DNA from: an uncultured Bacteroidota bacterium | GTDB taxonomy: Bacteria > Bacteroidota > Bacteroidia > Chitinophagales > Chitinophagaceae | Direction of reading: 5' to 3' | NCBI GenBank assembly: GCA_903862505.1 | Contig: CAIOYQ010000055.1 | Span: 1-41,132 of the forward strand | DNA length: 41,132 nucleotides | Part shown: one piece after another, positions 1 to 7,657 of the stretch | How positions within the stretch are numbered: the stretch's first letter is position 1 | Layout of the letters: each line of letters opens with the position of its first letter | Translations under genes and position numbers: made by a program | Notes under the pieces: model-generated | The model's input: only the letters and a program-made list of their open reading frames with translations | Database searches by the model: none | What the model was told of the DNA's origin: nothing

Positions 1-14
1 GGGAAATAAGGTGT

Positions 15-43
15 AAAATAAAAATGCCTCACCAAAGTGAGGC
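15..43 (-). terminator. Terminator hairpin, copy 1 of a 29-bp direct repeat
   Basis: The stem GCCTCAC (26-32) pairs with GTGAGGC (37-43) across a 4-nt loop. Read on the minus strand, the hairpin is followed by a T-rich tract (complement of 15-25), as in an intrinsic terminator. The whole 29-bp unit recurs exactly at 102-130. It probably backs up the stronger copy at 102-134 in ending transcription of the minus-strand genes to its right. Confidence 0.65.
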
Positions 44-46
44 TTA

Positions 47-95
47 GGTTTTATAAAACTTATTAAAATTCAAAAGAAATAAGTTTTATAAAACC
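47..95. repeat. 16-bp perfect inverted repeat between two terminator copies
   Basis: The left arm GGTTTTATAAAACTTA (47-62) is the exact reverse complement of the right arm at 80-95, with a 17-bp spacer. Each arm contains GTTTTATAAAAC (48-59 and 83-94), itself a perfect 12-bp palindrome. The element could be an operator pair, a cruciform-prone site or part of a small palindromic repeat. No gene lies inside it. Confidence 0.75.
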
Positions 96-101
96 ACTCT
101 A

Positions 102-134
102 AAAATAAAAATGCCTCACCAAAGTGAGGCATTT
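102..134 (-). terminator. Intrinsic terminator, copy 2 of the direct repeat
   Basis: An 11-bp perfect stem (109-119 with 124-134, loop 120-123) is followed on the minus strand by a long T-rich tract (complement of 101-111). It repeats the 29-bp unit of 15-43, but here the stem extends outward by the A/T pairs. It is the likely end of the minus-strand transcript carrying the helix-hairpin-helix gene, whose stop codon is about 135 nt upstream. Confidence 0.75.
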
Positions 135-268
135 GAGCAAGCAATCATAGATTAGGATTAAATCCTATATCAATACTAATTAATTTTTTAGAAAAAACCT
201 CCCTTTCTAAAAGAAATCTTCATGCAAGCGACATGGTATTTGCTTTTTCGAGTAGGCAGGATGGTAAT
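135..268. other. Noncoding stretch with two further palindromes
   Basis: I see no gene here. It holds an imperfect palindrome centred at 160 (TAGGATT 153-159 / AATCCTA 161-167) and a 9-bp perfect hairpin (186-194 with 204-212, loop 195-203). Both would lie in the 3' untranslated part of the minus-strand gene that ends at 269, before the terminator at 102-134. Confidence 0.5.
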
Positions 269-1120
269 CTAATCACTGAACCTAACCCTTCCTTTTAATT
301 GAATAGCCTCTGCTTGAGTTAAATCCAATGCCTCCACCATGCTTTCCCAATTGAGTCTGCCCTTCATTGATCGCCTTAGCTTTAAAATAGTCCAAATTTG
401 AGCTTCAGAAAATAGGCCCAATACCTTCCAATCATTAAAATTCATCGCATTGGCATTCAGCAAATTGCTAGTCTGTACTTTGACCACTAAATGCCCCCTT
501 AAAGACTGATATATTGAATCAGATAATCCATACACTTTAGCTATTTCACTTGGCTTCGTAAAAGCTCCTCTAAATTGTTTATAGGACATAATTCTTTTTA
601 TTAAATACAAAGGAAGCATTGTTTTTTGCTTCCACTCTGCTTCGGTGGCAATATTGATGTCTATTTTCCAGGTTTCCTCCTTTTCAAAATTGGAGTGACC
701 TCTTTCATAGGCATAGTTTACTTCACTCCCTTCCCTCCTATTTTTCTCAAGCTTAACAATGGTAATATAAGGACTCAATTCACTATACAAGGCAGGGGTT
801 AATCCATACAACTTTGCAAAATCTTCTTTGGCGCGAAAGTAGCCGCCCTTTGCACGATAACGCAATAAATTATTTACTTGTTTAGCAGGAAGGCCTAACT
901 GAATCGCTTGCAAACTATCAATGGTATTAGGGTCAAAATGAACTAAGTGTTTAGTAGTTTTAATATTACCTGAAGCCTCTAGCTCCTTTGTACTTAATCC
1001 CTTTGAAGGGAAAAGAAAACGAATAGATACAGAGCCAAATAAAATAATCCCCAATACAATAATGCCTTTAATTTCTTTATTAGAAAATATAAAAAAAGCT
1101 TTCCAAGGAGGCTGTATCAT
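269..1120 (-). CDS. Membrane-anchored helix-hairpin-helix protein (ComEA-like)
   Basis: This 283-aa protein has one N-terminal hydrophobic segment (about residues 16-36) and then three tandem helix-hairpin-helix units (about 62-107, 152-198 and 219-278). The units open with DPNT- and DINIAT-like turns typical of the ComEA/PulK type. HhH units usually bind DNA backbones without sequence specificity. With a membrane anchor the protein could hold DNA at the inner membrane, as in competence, but many Bacteroidota HhH proteins of this type have no proven role. It is transcribed leftward toward the terminators at 15-134. The MBL gene upstream has the same direction, 74 bp away. Function is inferred from domains only. 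Confidence 0.75.
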   Translation of the reverse strand: MIQPPWKAFFIFSNKEIKGIIVLGIILFGSVSIRFLFPSKGLSTKELEASGNIKTTKHLVHFDPNTIDSLQAIQLGLPAKQVNNLLRYRAKGGYFRAKEDFAKLYGLTPALYSELSPYITIVKLEKNRREGSEVNYAYERGHSNFEKEETWKIDINIATEAEWKQKTMLPLYLIKRIMSYKQFRGAFTKPSEIAKVYGLSDSIYQSLRGHLVVKVQTSNLLNANAMNFNDWKVLGLFSEAQIWTILKLRRSMKGRLNWESMVEALDLTQAEAIQLKGRVRFSD

Positions 1121-1194
1121 TTTAGTACTAAACTAAAAATTAAACCAACGCTTTGATCGCGTATTTATACTTTATAATAATATCTGGTTTGTAA

Positions 1195-1959
1195 TTACAC
1201 TGAAAACTGCAACCCATCATAGGCCATTCTTATAAACGAAGGTAACTGCTGCTCTACCTGGGCTTGTAATCCAATTTGATGGCTAAAATGTGTGAAATAA
1301 ACCTCCGGCACTTCCAACTCAGTTGCTAATGCTATGGATTCTGCTAAAGAAAAATGTGTTGGATGTGGTTGCGGTCGAAGTGCACTTAAAATAAGGACTT
1401 TGGATCCTTTTATTTTTTCTTTTTCTGCCTCACTGATATAATTTAAATCGGTGACATAGGAAAAATCCCCCACCCTAAATCCTAAAACAGGTAATTCTCT
1501 ATGCATTACTTGAATAGGAATGAAATTGAGGTCTCCAATTGTAAATGGATCTTTTTCTATATTATGAATTATCATCTCCGGCAAACCTGCTTCCTTGTCT
1601 TTTTCAAATGCGTAATAAAAATCTCTTTTAATAGCCACCTGTGTAATGGCGTTTGCATAAATTTCCATAGGCTTGTTGGAATGGAAATTAAAGGGCCTAA
1701 TATCGTCCAAGCCGGCATAATGATCTCGATGTGGATGTGTAAAAACGACTGCATCCAAATGAGTGGTATGCGTTCTTAGCATTTGATACCTAAAATCTGG
1801 TGTCGTATCAATGACTACTGCTTTATTTTCGGATTGAATTTTAATACTGGTTCTTAACCGAGCATCTCTGGGATCCTTTGAAAGGCATACTTCACAATTG
1901 CAACCAATTAAGGGTACGCCTGTGCTTGTTCCCGATCCTAATATGGTAATGTGTAGCAA
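1195..1959 (-). CDS. MBL-fold metallo-hydrolase, PhnP-like phosphodiesterase family
   Basis: The 254-aa protein begins with the family's first strand and a GTGTS-like loop. The metal-binding motif H75-x-H77-x-D79-H80 is intact, and there is an N-terminal cysteine cluster (C20, C22, C25) like the extra zinc site of PhnP relatives. Such enzymes hydrolyse cyclic phosphodiesters; the substrate here cannot be told from sequence. The start is TTG at 1959: no in-frame ATG fits the conserved N-terminus (MLHITILGSG), and the frame upstream has none before it. It is probably cytoplasmic, since no signal peptide is visible. The genes on both sides have the same direction. Confidence 0.85.
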   Translation of the reverse strand: MLHITILGSGTSTGVPLIGCNCEVCLSKDPRDARLRTSIKIQSENKAVVIDTTPDFRYQMLRTHTTHLDAVVFTHPHRDHYAGLDDIRPFNFHSNKPMEIYANAITQVAIKRDFYYAFEKDKEAGLPEMIIHNIEKDPFTIGDLNFIPIQVMHRELPVLGFRVGDFSYVTDLNYISEAEKEKIKGSKVLILSALRPQPHPTHFSLAESIALATELEVPEVYFTHFSHQIGLQAQVEQQLPSFIRMAYDGLQFSV

Positions 1960-2041
1960 AATGGTTGCTTTAGCTGCGATAAGAAATTACTTTTCTCAAA
2001 CTTAAATTTTACGCTTTCTTCACGAATCCGCGCTTACCAAT

Positions 2042-2314
2042 TTAGGCTTCGGAAAGTGATAAACGTTTCACTTCTTCATACAATTTCTGAGAATCATGCG
2101 TAAGTTTATCAAATTGAATATCTAACAGAGGAATTAATTCTAGTAATGTATTAATGCGCGCTTCTAAATTCAAAAACTTATTCAATACTACAATTCTTTT
2201 CAATTCTAATAAACACCAGCCACTTTGAAAGTTGCCTCTTTCGTATCTAACCATAAATTCAGATTCACCTAAAATATCTTCTAATTTATTTAAAGTAGTT
2301 TGCGTCAATTTCAT
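2042..2314 (-). CDS. Small conserved hypothetical protein (about 90 aa)
   Basis: I do not recognise a named family. The predicted protein is short, helical and charged, with several leucine-rich amphipathic stretches, no signal peptide and no cysteine motif. It looks cytoplasmic and could be a small adaptor or oligomerising protein. The frame extends to a TTG at 2353, but that codon lies inside a perfect TAnnTTTG promoter element (2351-2358). The start must therefore be ATG 2323 or ATG 2314; I chose 2314. It lies divergent from the HD-domain gene, with the two start regions about 120 bp apart. Confidence 0.6.
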   Translation of the reverse strand: MKLTQTTLNKLEDILGESEFMVRYERGNFQSGWCLLELKRIVVLNKFLNLEARINTLLELIPLLDIQFDKLTHDSQKLYEEVKRLSLSEA

Positions 2315-2350
2315 ATTAAGCATTGATTTATAGGGTAGTAAGTGGGCATA

Positions 2351-2358
2351 CAAATATA
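2351..2358 (-). promoter_or_regulatory. Bacteroidota -7 element for the small hypothetical gene
   Basis: TATATTTG on the minus strand matches the TAnnTTTG consensus used by the Bacteroidota primary sigma factor. It lies 28-36 nt before the two candidate ATG codons and rules out the TTG at 2353 as a start. I see no clear -33 element. Confidence 0.55.
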
Positions 2359-2435
2359 GTTTTTTAGCAAACTAAGGGGGTAAATATAGCGCAGTAGTTA
2401 TTCACATTTCGTACCTTTACCAACACTCATTAATT

Positions 2436-3665
2436 ATGGCTTTTACACATCGAAAAATTATTAACGACCCGGTACATGGTTTTATTACTATTAATGACCC
2501 CATTATTTTTGGCATCATTGGTCACCCCTTTTATCAAAGATTAAGGAGAATCCAACAAATGGCATTGGCGCAACTCGTTTACCCAGGTGCAGTGCATACA
2601 AGACTTCACCATTCTTTAGGCGCTTACCATTTAATGAGCATGGCCATTAATGAACTAAAAGAAAAGGGGATTGAAATTACGGCCGAGGAAGCATTGGCAG
2701 CAAAAGCAGCAATTTTATTACACGATATTGGACATGGCCCATATTCACATGCTTTAGAAAAAGTACTATTAAAAGGCATCGATCACGAATCTATTTCCTT
2801 GCGGATTATGCAGGCATTGAATGAGGAAGAAAACTCCATTTTAAAGGGGCAACTTACTTTAGCGATTAAAATATTTACCAATCAATACCCTAAGAAATTT
2901 TTGCACCAATTAATTAGTGGACAATTGGACGTGGATCGATTAGATTACTTATCAAGAGATAGTTTTTTTACTGGCGTAAGTGAAGGTGTGGTGGGATATG
3001 AGCGTATCCTAAAAATGTTGACGGTTAAAGACAACGAATTGGTAGTAGAAGAAAAAGGAATCAATAGCGTAGAGAAATTTTTATTTTCTAGGCAACTTAT
3101 GTATTGGCAGGTATACCGACATAAAACGGTAGTAGCCAGTGAAAAAATGTTGGTGAAAATTATTGAACGTGCTCAATTTTTATGCAACCAAAATGACAAG
3201 TCAGTTCAAACAGGAGGCTTACTAGATTATTTTTTAGCAAATACAAGCATCCAATTAGATGCGCTAGACCTAACTACTTATTGCAACTTAGATGACACCG
3301 ATATTATGTTTGCAATTAAACAGTGGCAAAATAATAACGATACCGTATTATCCATACTATGCAAAGGTTTATTAAATAGAAAGTGTTTTAAATGTCAAAT
3401 ACAAGCTACCCCCATTACCGATCAGCAATGGGAAAAAGCAAACCAAACCATAAAAGAGCGATTCCCTCTGAATGCGGAGGACCTTGCCTTTTTATGTTTT
3501 AAGGGTACCGTTTCCAATACCTTATACAAGAATGACAATGAAACCATTAAAATATTGCTAAAATCAGGTGAAATAGCCAATATTTCATCTATTCAGAACG
3601 CATTAATTATTGAAAGTCTTTCTGCCCCGGTTAAAAAATTTTACATTTGTTTACTTAACGAATAA
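2436..3665 (+). CDS. HD-domain phosphohydrolase (dGTPase/SAMHD1-like)
   Basis: The 409-aa protein shows a complete HD-domain signature: H59 in a RLHHS-like motif, the H96-D97 pair in LLHDIGHGP, and a downstream D-x-D-x-x-D stretch (165-170) near DYLSRDS. This architecture is that of dNTP triphosphohydrolase-like HD proteins such as SAMHD1 and YwfO. A role in dNTP or other nucleotide hydrolysis is likely but not proven. It is probably the first gene of a rightward run into lipid A genes: lpxD starts 22 nt after its stop. A near-consensus promoter element, TACCTTTA (2412-2419), precedes its ATG by 16 nt. The link with lipid A genes seems to be shared position rather than shared pathway. Confidence 0.85.
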   Translation: MAFTHRKIINDPVHGFITINDPIIFGIIGHPFYQRLRRIQQMALAQLVYPGAVHTRLHHSLGAYHLMSMAINELKEKGIEITAEEALAAKAAILLHDIGHGPYSHALEKVLLKGIDHESISLRIMQALNEEENSILKGQLTLAIKIFTNQYPKKFLHQLISGQLDVDRLDYLSRDSFFTGVSEGVVGYERILKMLTVKDNELVVEEKGINSVEKFLFSRQLMYWQVYRHKTVVASEKMLVKIIERAQFLCNQNDKSVQTGGLLDYFLANTSIQLDALDLTTYCNLDDTDIMFAIKQWQNNNDTVLSILCKGLLNRKCFKCQIQATPITDQQWEKANQTIKERFPLNAEDLAFLCFKGTVSNTLYKNDNETIKILLKSGEIANISSIQNALIIESLSAPVKKFYICLLNE

Positions 3666-3687
3666 CCCCCCATTCAAATATTTAAGC

Positions 3688-4734
3688 ATGCTAACATTTA
3701 GTGCCCAACAGATTGCGATGATGATTCAAGGAAAAGTAGAAGGAGACGCTGCTGTTGCCGTTACTCAATTTGGAAAAATAGAAGAAGCAAAAGTGGGCGA
3801 GCTCACTTTTTTAGCCAACCCAAAGTATGAGGAATTTTTATACCAAACGAAAGCAAGTATTGTTATTATTAACGAAACTCAGGTATTAAAAACCCCCATT
3901 ACCGCCACAATCATTAGGGTACCAGATGCTTATGCAGCATTCGCTACATTACTAACAAAATACCAGGATTTAAAAACCCAAAATTTATCGGGCATTCAAA
4001 CCCCTTCCTATATTTCCCCCTCTGCAATATTAGGTGAAAACCACTATGTTGCTGCATTTGCGCATATTGGCGAACGTGTACAATTGGGGAATAATGTGAA
4101 AATTTTTCCCAATGTCGTGATTGGTGAAAATGTAAAAGTTGGCAACAATGTAATACTTCATCCAGGTGTAGTGATTTACGCAGATTGTATTTTAGGAAAT
4201 AATATTATCATTCATTCAGGTACCATTATTGGAAGTGACGGATTTGGTTTTGCTCCCAATGAAGATGGTAGTTACCAAAAAGTACCTCAATTGGGAAATG
4301 TAGTGATTGAGGACAATGTTGAAATTGGATCCAATACCACCATTGATAGAGCCACCATAGGTTCCACAATCATTAGAAAAGGCGTAAAACTTGACAATCT
4401 TATTCAAATTGCCCACAATGTAGAAGTGGGAGAAAATACAGTCATTGCTGCCCAAGTTGGAGTAAGTGGCAGTACCAAGATAGGAAAAGGGGTCATGATG
4501 GGAGGCCAATCAGGTTCCGCCGGTCACTTAAATGTAGCCGATGGGGTGAAGGTTGCTGCCCGAAGCGGCATCACCAAGAACATTGAAAAAGCCAATTCCA
4601 CCGTAACCGGATTCCCAGCTGCCGAGCATAGTACAGCGCTTAGATCCCAAATTAACCTCAAAAACCTGCCAAATTTGGAAAAAAGGGTTAAAGAATTGGA
4701 AATATTGGTCGCACAACTGTCACAAAAAGGCTAA
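3688..4734 (+). CDS. lpxD: UDP-3-O-acylglucosamine N-acyltransferase LpxD
   Basis: LpxD adds the second 3-hydroxyacyl chain to UDP-3-O-acylglucosamine, the third step of lipid A synthesis, in the cytoplasm using acyl-ACP. The 348-aa protein has the N-terminal uridine-binding domain (about 1-105), then many left-handed beta-helix hexapeptide repeats (about 110-290). The expected catalytic His lies in the IAHNVEVGENTVIAAQ region. It ends with a C-terminal helix. The open frame extends back to 3610 inside the HD gene, but ATG 3688 gives the standard LpxD N-terminus (MLTFSAQQIA) and avoids overlap. It is followed by lpxC/fabZ and lpxA in the usual Bacteroidota order. Confidence 0.95.
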   Translation: MLTFSAQQIAMMIQGKVEGDAAVAVTQFGKIEEAKVGELTFLANPKYEEFLYQTKASIVIINETQVLKTPITATIIRVPDAYAAFATLLTKYQDLKTQNLSGIQTPSYISPSAILGENHYVAAFAHIGERVQLGNNVKIFPNVVIGENVKVGNNVILHPGVVIYADCILGNNIIIHSGTIIGSDGFGFAPNEDGSYQKVPQLGNVVIEDNVEIGSNTTIDRATIGSTIIRKGVKLDNLIQIAHNVEVGENTVIAAQVGVSGSTKIGKGVMMGGQSGSAGHLNVADGVKVAARSGITKNIEKANSTVTGFPAAEHSTALRSQINLKNLPNLEKRVKELEILVAQLSQKG

Positions 4735-4741
4735 TTAGCCT

Positions 4742-4749
4742 AAATTTGT
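4742..4749 (+). promoter_or_regulatory. Bacteroidota -7 element before lpxC/fabZ
   Basis: TAAATTTG matches TAnnTTTG exactly and lies in the 58-bp gap between lpxD and lpxC/fabZ, 43 nt before the ATG. It could give lpxC/fabZ and lpxA extra transcription independent of lpxD. Confidence 0.45.
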
Positions 4750-4792
4750 GAAAATCACTATGTTAAGCGTAGGTGAATAAATTATTTATAAT

Positions 4793-6202
4793 ATGGATGA
4801 GCAATTCAATCCCGATAAACAACATACCCTTTCTGCTAGTGTTAGCATAAGTGGAACTGGATTACATACCGGCGTTTTAGTGGATATGACATTAAAACCG
4901 GCCAACCCTGGCTATGGTATACAATTCCAACGAATCGACCTTCCCAATAAACCAGTGATTAAAGCAGATTGTGACCTGGTTACAGATACGAGCCGAGGAA
5001 CCACTTTGCAAGTAGGTGATGCCAAAATAAGTACGGTGGAACACATATTAGCTGCTTTAGTAGGTTTGGGTGTAGACAATGTATTGATAGAACTAAATGG
5101 GCCAGAAATTCCAATTATGGATGGCAGTTCGGCTCCCTTTATAGAAATGATTGAAAAAACGGGTGTGTTAGAACAGGATGCAGCAAAAGCTTGGTATAGC
5201 ATTGATGAAAATATATTCCACTATGACGAAGGTAAAAGAGTAGAAATGGTGGCATTGCCTTCCTTAGATTATCAAATCACCACCCTGATTGATTTCAACA
5301 GCCCAGTTTTAGGAACACAACACGCTGCATTAAAAACAATTAAAGATTTTAAAGCAGAAATTTCTCCCTGTAGAACATTTTGTTTCTTACACGAATTAGA
5401 AGCATTAATTGAACACGATCTTATTAAAGGAGGTGATATTAATAACGCCATTGTTGTAGTTGACAAAGCTGTGACCGATGAGGAAATGGGAAGATTGGCT
5501 AAAGTATTTAAGCGCGAAAAAATTGAAGTGAAAAGTGAGGGATATTTAAATAATTTAGAATTAAGATTTCCCAACGAACCAGCGCGACATAAGTTATTAG
5601 ATGTAATTGGTGACCTAGCGTTGATTGGTTACCCAATTAAAGCACGCATCATTGCGAACCGTCCAGGACATAGTAGCAATGTGGAGTTTGCAAAAAAAAT
5701 TAAGCAGTACATTAAAAAAAATAAACACGTTAAAGATGTACCCGTATATGATCCTGCTTTAACGCCAGTTTTTACGGTAGAGCAAATTGAAAAAATATTG
5801 CCGCATAGATATCCATTCTTGTTTCTTGATAAAATTATTGAACTATCGGATACCGTTATTGTGGGTGTTAAAAATATAACTTTCAATGAATGGTTTTTCC
5901 CTGGCCATTTCCCAGGAAATCCAGTAATGCCAGGTGTATTGCAAATTGAAGCATTGGCTCAAACTGGAGGCATCCTGTGTATTAACGCCATGCCAGAAGG
6001 AAACTATGATACTTACTTTTTAAAAATAGACAATTGCAAATTCAAACAAATGGTAAAGCCAGGTGATGCCATGATATTGAAAATGGAATTGACTGCTCCA
6101 ATTCGTCGTGGTATTTGCGAAATGCGAGGTACTGTTTATGTGAATGGTAAAGTAGCTACCGAAGCAGACTTAGTTGCGCAAGTAGTTAAAAGAGCAGAAT
6201 AA
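4793..6202 (+). CDS. lpxC/fabZ: Bifunctional LpxC deacetylase / FabZ dehydratase fusion
   Basis: The 469-aa protein fuses two enzymes. Residues about 8-310 are LpxC, the zinc deacetylase and committed step of lipid A synthesis, with the VEH zinc motif, the SPCRTFCF segment and the catalytic HKLLDxIGDL motif. Residues about 325-468 are FabZ, the 3-hydroxyacyl-ACP dehydratase, with LPHRYPFL and the GHFPGNPVMPGVLQIEALAQ active-site segment (His and Glu present). The fusion is characteristic of Bacteroidota and couples fatty acid elongation with lipid A, which compete for 3-hydroxyacyl-ACP. lpxA starts 17 nt downstream. Both halves look catalytically complete. Confidence 0.97.
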   Translation: MDEQFNPDKQHTLSASVSISGTGLHTGVLVDMTLKPANPGYGIQFQRIDLPNKPVIKADCDLVTDTSRGTTLQVGDAKISTVEHILAALVGLGVDNVLIELNGPEIPIMDGSSAPFIEMIEKTGVLEQDAAKAWYSIDENIFHYDEGKRVEMVALPSLDYQITTLIDFNSPVLGTQHAALKTIKDFKAEISPCRTFCFLHELEALIEHDLIKGGDINNAIVVVDKAVTDEEMGRLAKVFKREKIEVKSEGYLNNLELRFPNEPARHKLLDVIGDLALIGYPIKARIIANRPGHSSNVEFAKKIKQYIKKNKHVKDVPVYDPALTPVFTVEQIEKILPHRYPFLFLDKIIELSDTVIVGVKNITFNEWFFPGHFPGNPVMPGVLQIEALAQTGGILCINAMPEGNYDTYFLKIDNCKFKQMVKPGDAMILKMELTAPIRRGICEMRGTVYVNGKVATEADLVAQVVKRAE

Positions 6203-6219
6203 AAAAATAAAGAAATTAT

Positions 6220-7017
6220 ATGACGCATCCATTTACATATATCGATCCCAATGCAAAAATTGCGCCCAATGTTAAAATTGATCCATTCACTGTAATTCAT
6301 GGTGATGTGGTTATTGGGGAAGGTACTTGGATAGGAAGTAATGTGACCATTATGAATGGAACCAAAGTGGGAAAGAATTGTCGCATATTTCCAGGTGCCG
6401 TAATAGGCGCCGACCCTCAGGATTTAAAATTTAATGGTGAAAAAACCTCGGTGGAAATTGGAGACGGTACTACCATTAGAGAATTCGTAACTATTAATCG
6501 TGGAACTTCGGACAGATGGATTACCAAAGTGGGTAACAACTGTTTAATTATGGCTTATAGTCATATTGCACATGACTGTATTATTGGAAACAATTGTATC
6601 CTAAGCAATAGTGTACAAATTGCAGGACACGTAACATTGGGAGATTACTCTTGGATAGCAGGCGTAAGTGCCGTTCACCAATTTGTAAACATTGGTCAGC
6701 ATGCTTATATTGCTGGAGGTAGCTTGGTAAGCAAGGATGTACCCCCTTATATTAAGGCAGTGCGTAATCCATTAAGTTATGGAGGTGTGAATAGTGTTGG
6801 ATTAAAAAGAAGAGGATTTGACTTAGAAAAAATTAATCACATATTAGATATCTACCGATATATTTTTAATAAAGGAATGAATACCACGCAGGCATTAGAA
6901 TTTATAGAAGAAGAATTGCCAGCAACCGATGAACGTGATGAAATTGTTACTTTCATTAGAGATAGTGGACGTGGTATTATCAAACGATTTGGTAAAGGCC
7001 TCGTAGAAGAAGATTAA
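6220..7017 (+). CDS. lpxA: UDP-N-acetylglucosamine O-acyltransferase LpxA
   Basis: LpxA transfers a 3-hydroxyacyl chain from ACP to the 3-OH of UDP-GlcNAc, the first step of lipid A synthesis. The 265-aa protein has the usual length, hexapeptide left-handed beta-helix repeats from about residue 8 to 185, and a C-terminal helical domain. The catalytic His lies in MAYSHIAHDCIIGNN, with SAVHQFVNIG further on. It lies 17 nt after lpxC/fabZ and 2 nt before the ABC ATPase gene, so the four are probably co-transcribed. No unusual residue was noticed. Confidence 0.96.
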   Translation: MTHPFTYIDPNAKIAPNVKIDPFTVIHGDVVIGEGTWIGSNVTIMNGTKVGKNCRIFPGAVIGADPQDLKFNGEKTSVEIGDGTTIREFVTINRGTSDRWITKVGNNCLIMAYSHIAHDCIIGNNCILSNSVQIAGHVTLGDYSWIAGVSAVHQFVNIGQHAYIAGGSLVSKDVPPYIKAVRNPLSYGGVNSVGLKRRGFDLEKINHILDIYRYIFNKGMNTTQALEFIEEELPATDERDEIVTFIRDSGRGIIKRFGKGLVEED

Positions 7018-7019
7018 TT

Positions 7020-7646
7020 ATGGTACAAATAAGCCTCCAAAAAGCAGGTAAAAGATTCAATAAGGATTGGATTTTCAAGGACCTTGACTACAGTTTTGAA
7101 ATGGGGCAGCACTATGCATTAATTGGAAACAACGGATCCGGCAAAAGCACTTTACTGCAAACCATTTCAGGATATGCTACTTTGTCTAAAGGCAAAATTG
7201 AATGGGGGGACTATAATACCGAAACTATTTTTCAACAAATAAGTGTAGCCGCACCTTACCTAGAACTAATTGAAGAATTCACTACGATAGAACAATTTGA
7301 GTTTCATAATCGATTCAAACCATTCAGAAAAGATTTGACTACAGCAAGGATGATTGAGATGATTGGATTAAAAGCAGCAACCGACAAACAAATAAGATAC
7401 TTTAGTAGTGGAATGAAACAAAGATTAAAATTAGCATTGGCTATTTTTTCAGAAACTCCTATCCTTTTATTAGACGAGCCTTGCAGCAATTTAGATAAAG
7501 AAGGATACGCACTTTATCATGATTTAATTCGTAATTATGCAATGCATAAATTAATTATTATTGGCAGCAATGATACACAGGAATACGATTACTGCACCAA
7601 GCATATTAATTTATTAGACTACAAAGTAGCAGGAAACAATAACTAG
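7020..7646 (+). CDS. Stand-alone ABC-type ATPase in the lipid A cluster
   Basis: This 208-aa ABC ATPase has Walker A G36-N-N-G-S-G-K-S-T44, a variant signature SSGMKQ (129-134), and Walker B ILLLDEP with a SNLD D-loop (148-159). The usual switch histidine after Walker B is replaced by Asn184 (GSND). No permease gene lies beside it. It starts 2 nt after lpxA, pointing to co-expression with lipid A genes. It could energise an envelope lipid transporter whose membrane part is encoded elsewhere, or act as a soluble ABC protein. The Asn may be usual in this subfamily. Substrate unknown. Confidence 0.85.
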   Translation: MVQISLQKAGKRFNKDWIFKDLDYSFEMGQHYALIGNNGSGKSTLLQTISGYATLSKGKIEWGDYNTETIFQQISVAAPYLELIEEFTTIEQFEFHNRFKPFRKDLTTARMIEMIGLKAATDKQIRYFSSGMKQRLKLALAIFSETPILLLDEPCSNLDKEGYALYHDLIRNYAMHKLIIIGSNDTQEYDYCTKHINLLDYKVAGNNN

Positions 7647-7657
7647 TAAAATAAATA

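Noticed and set aside
15-130. Two identical repeats with a 58-bp spacer, CRISPR-like
   Set aside because: Only one spacer, which is itself a palindrome, no Cas genes, and each repeat is a terminator hairpin.
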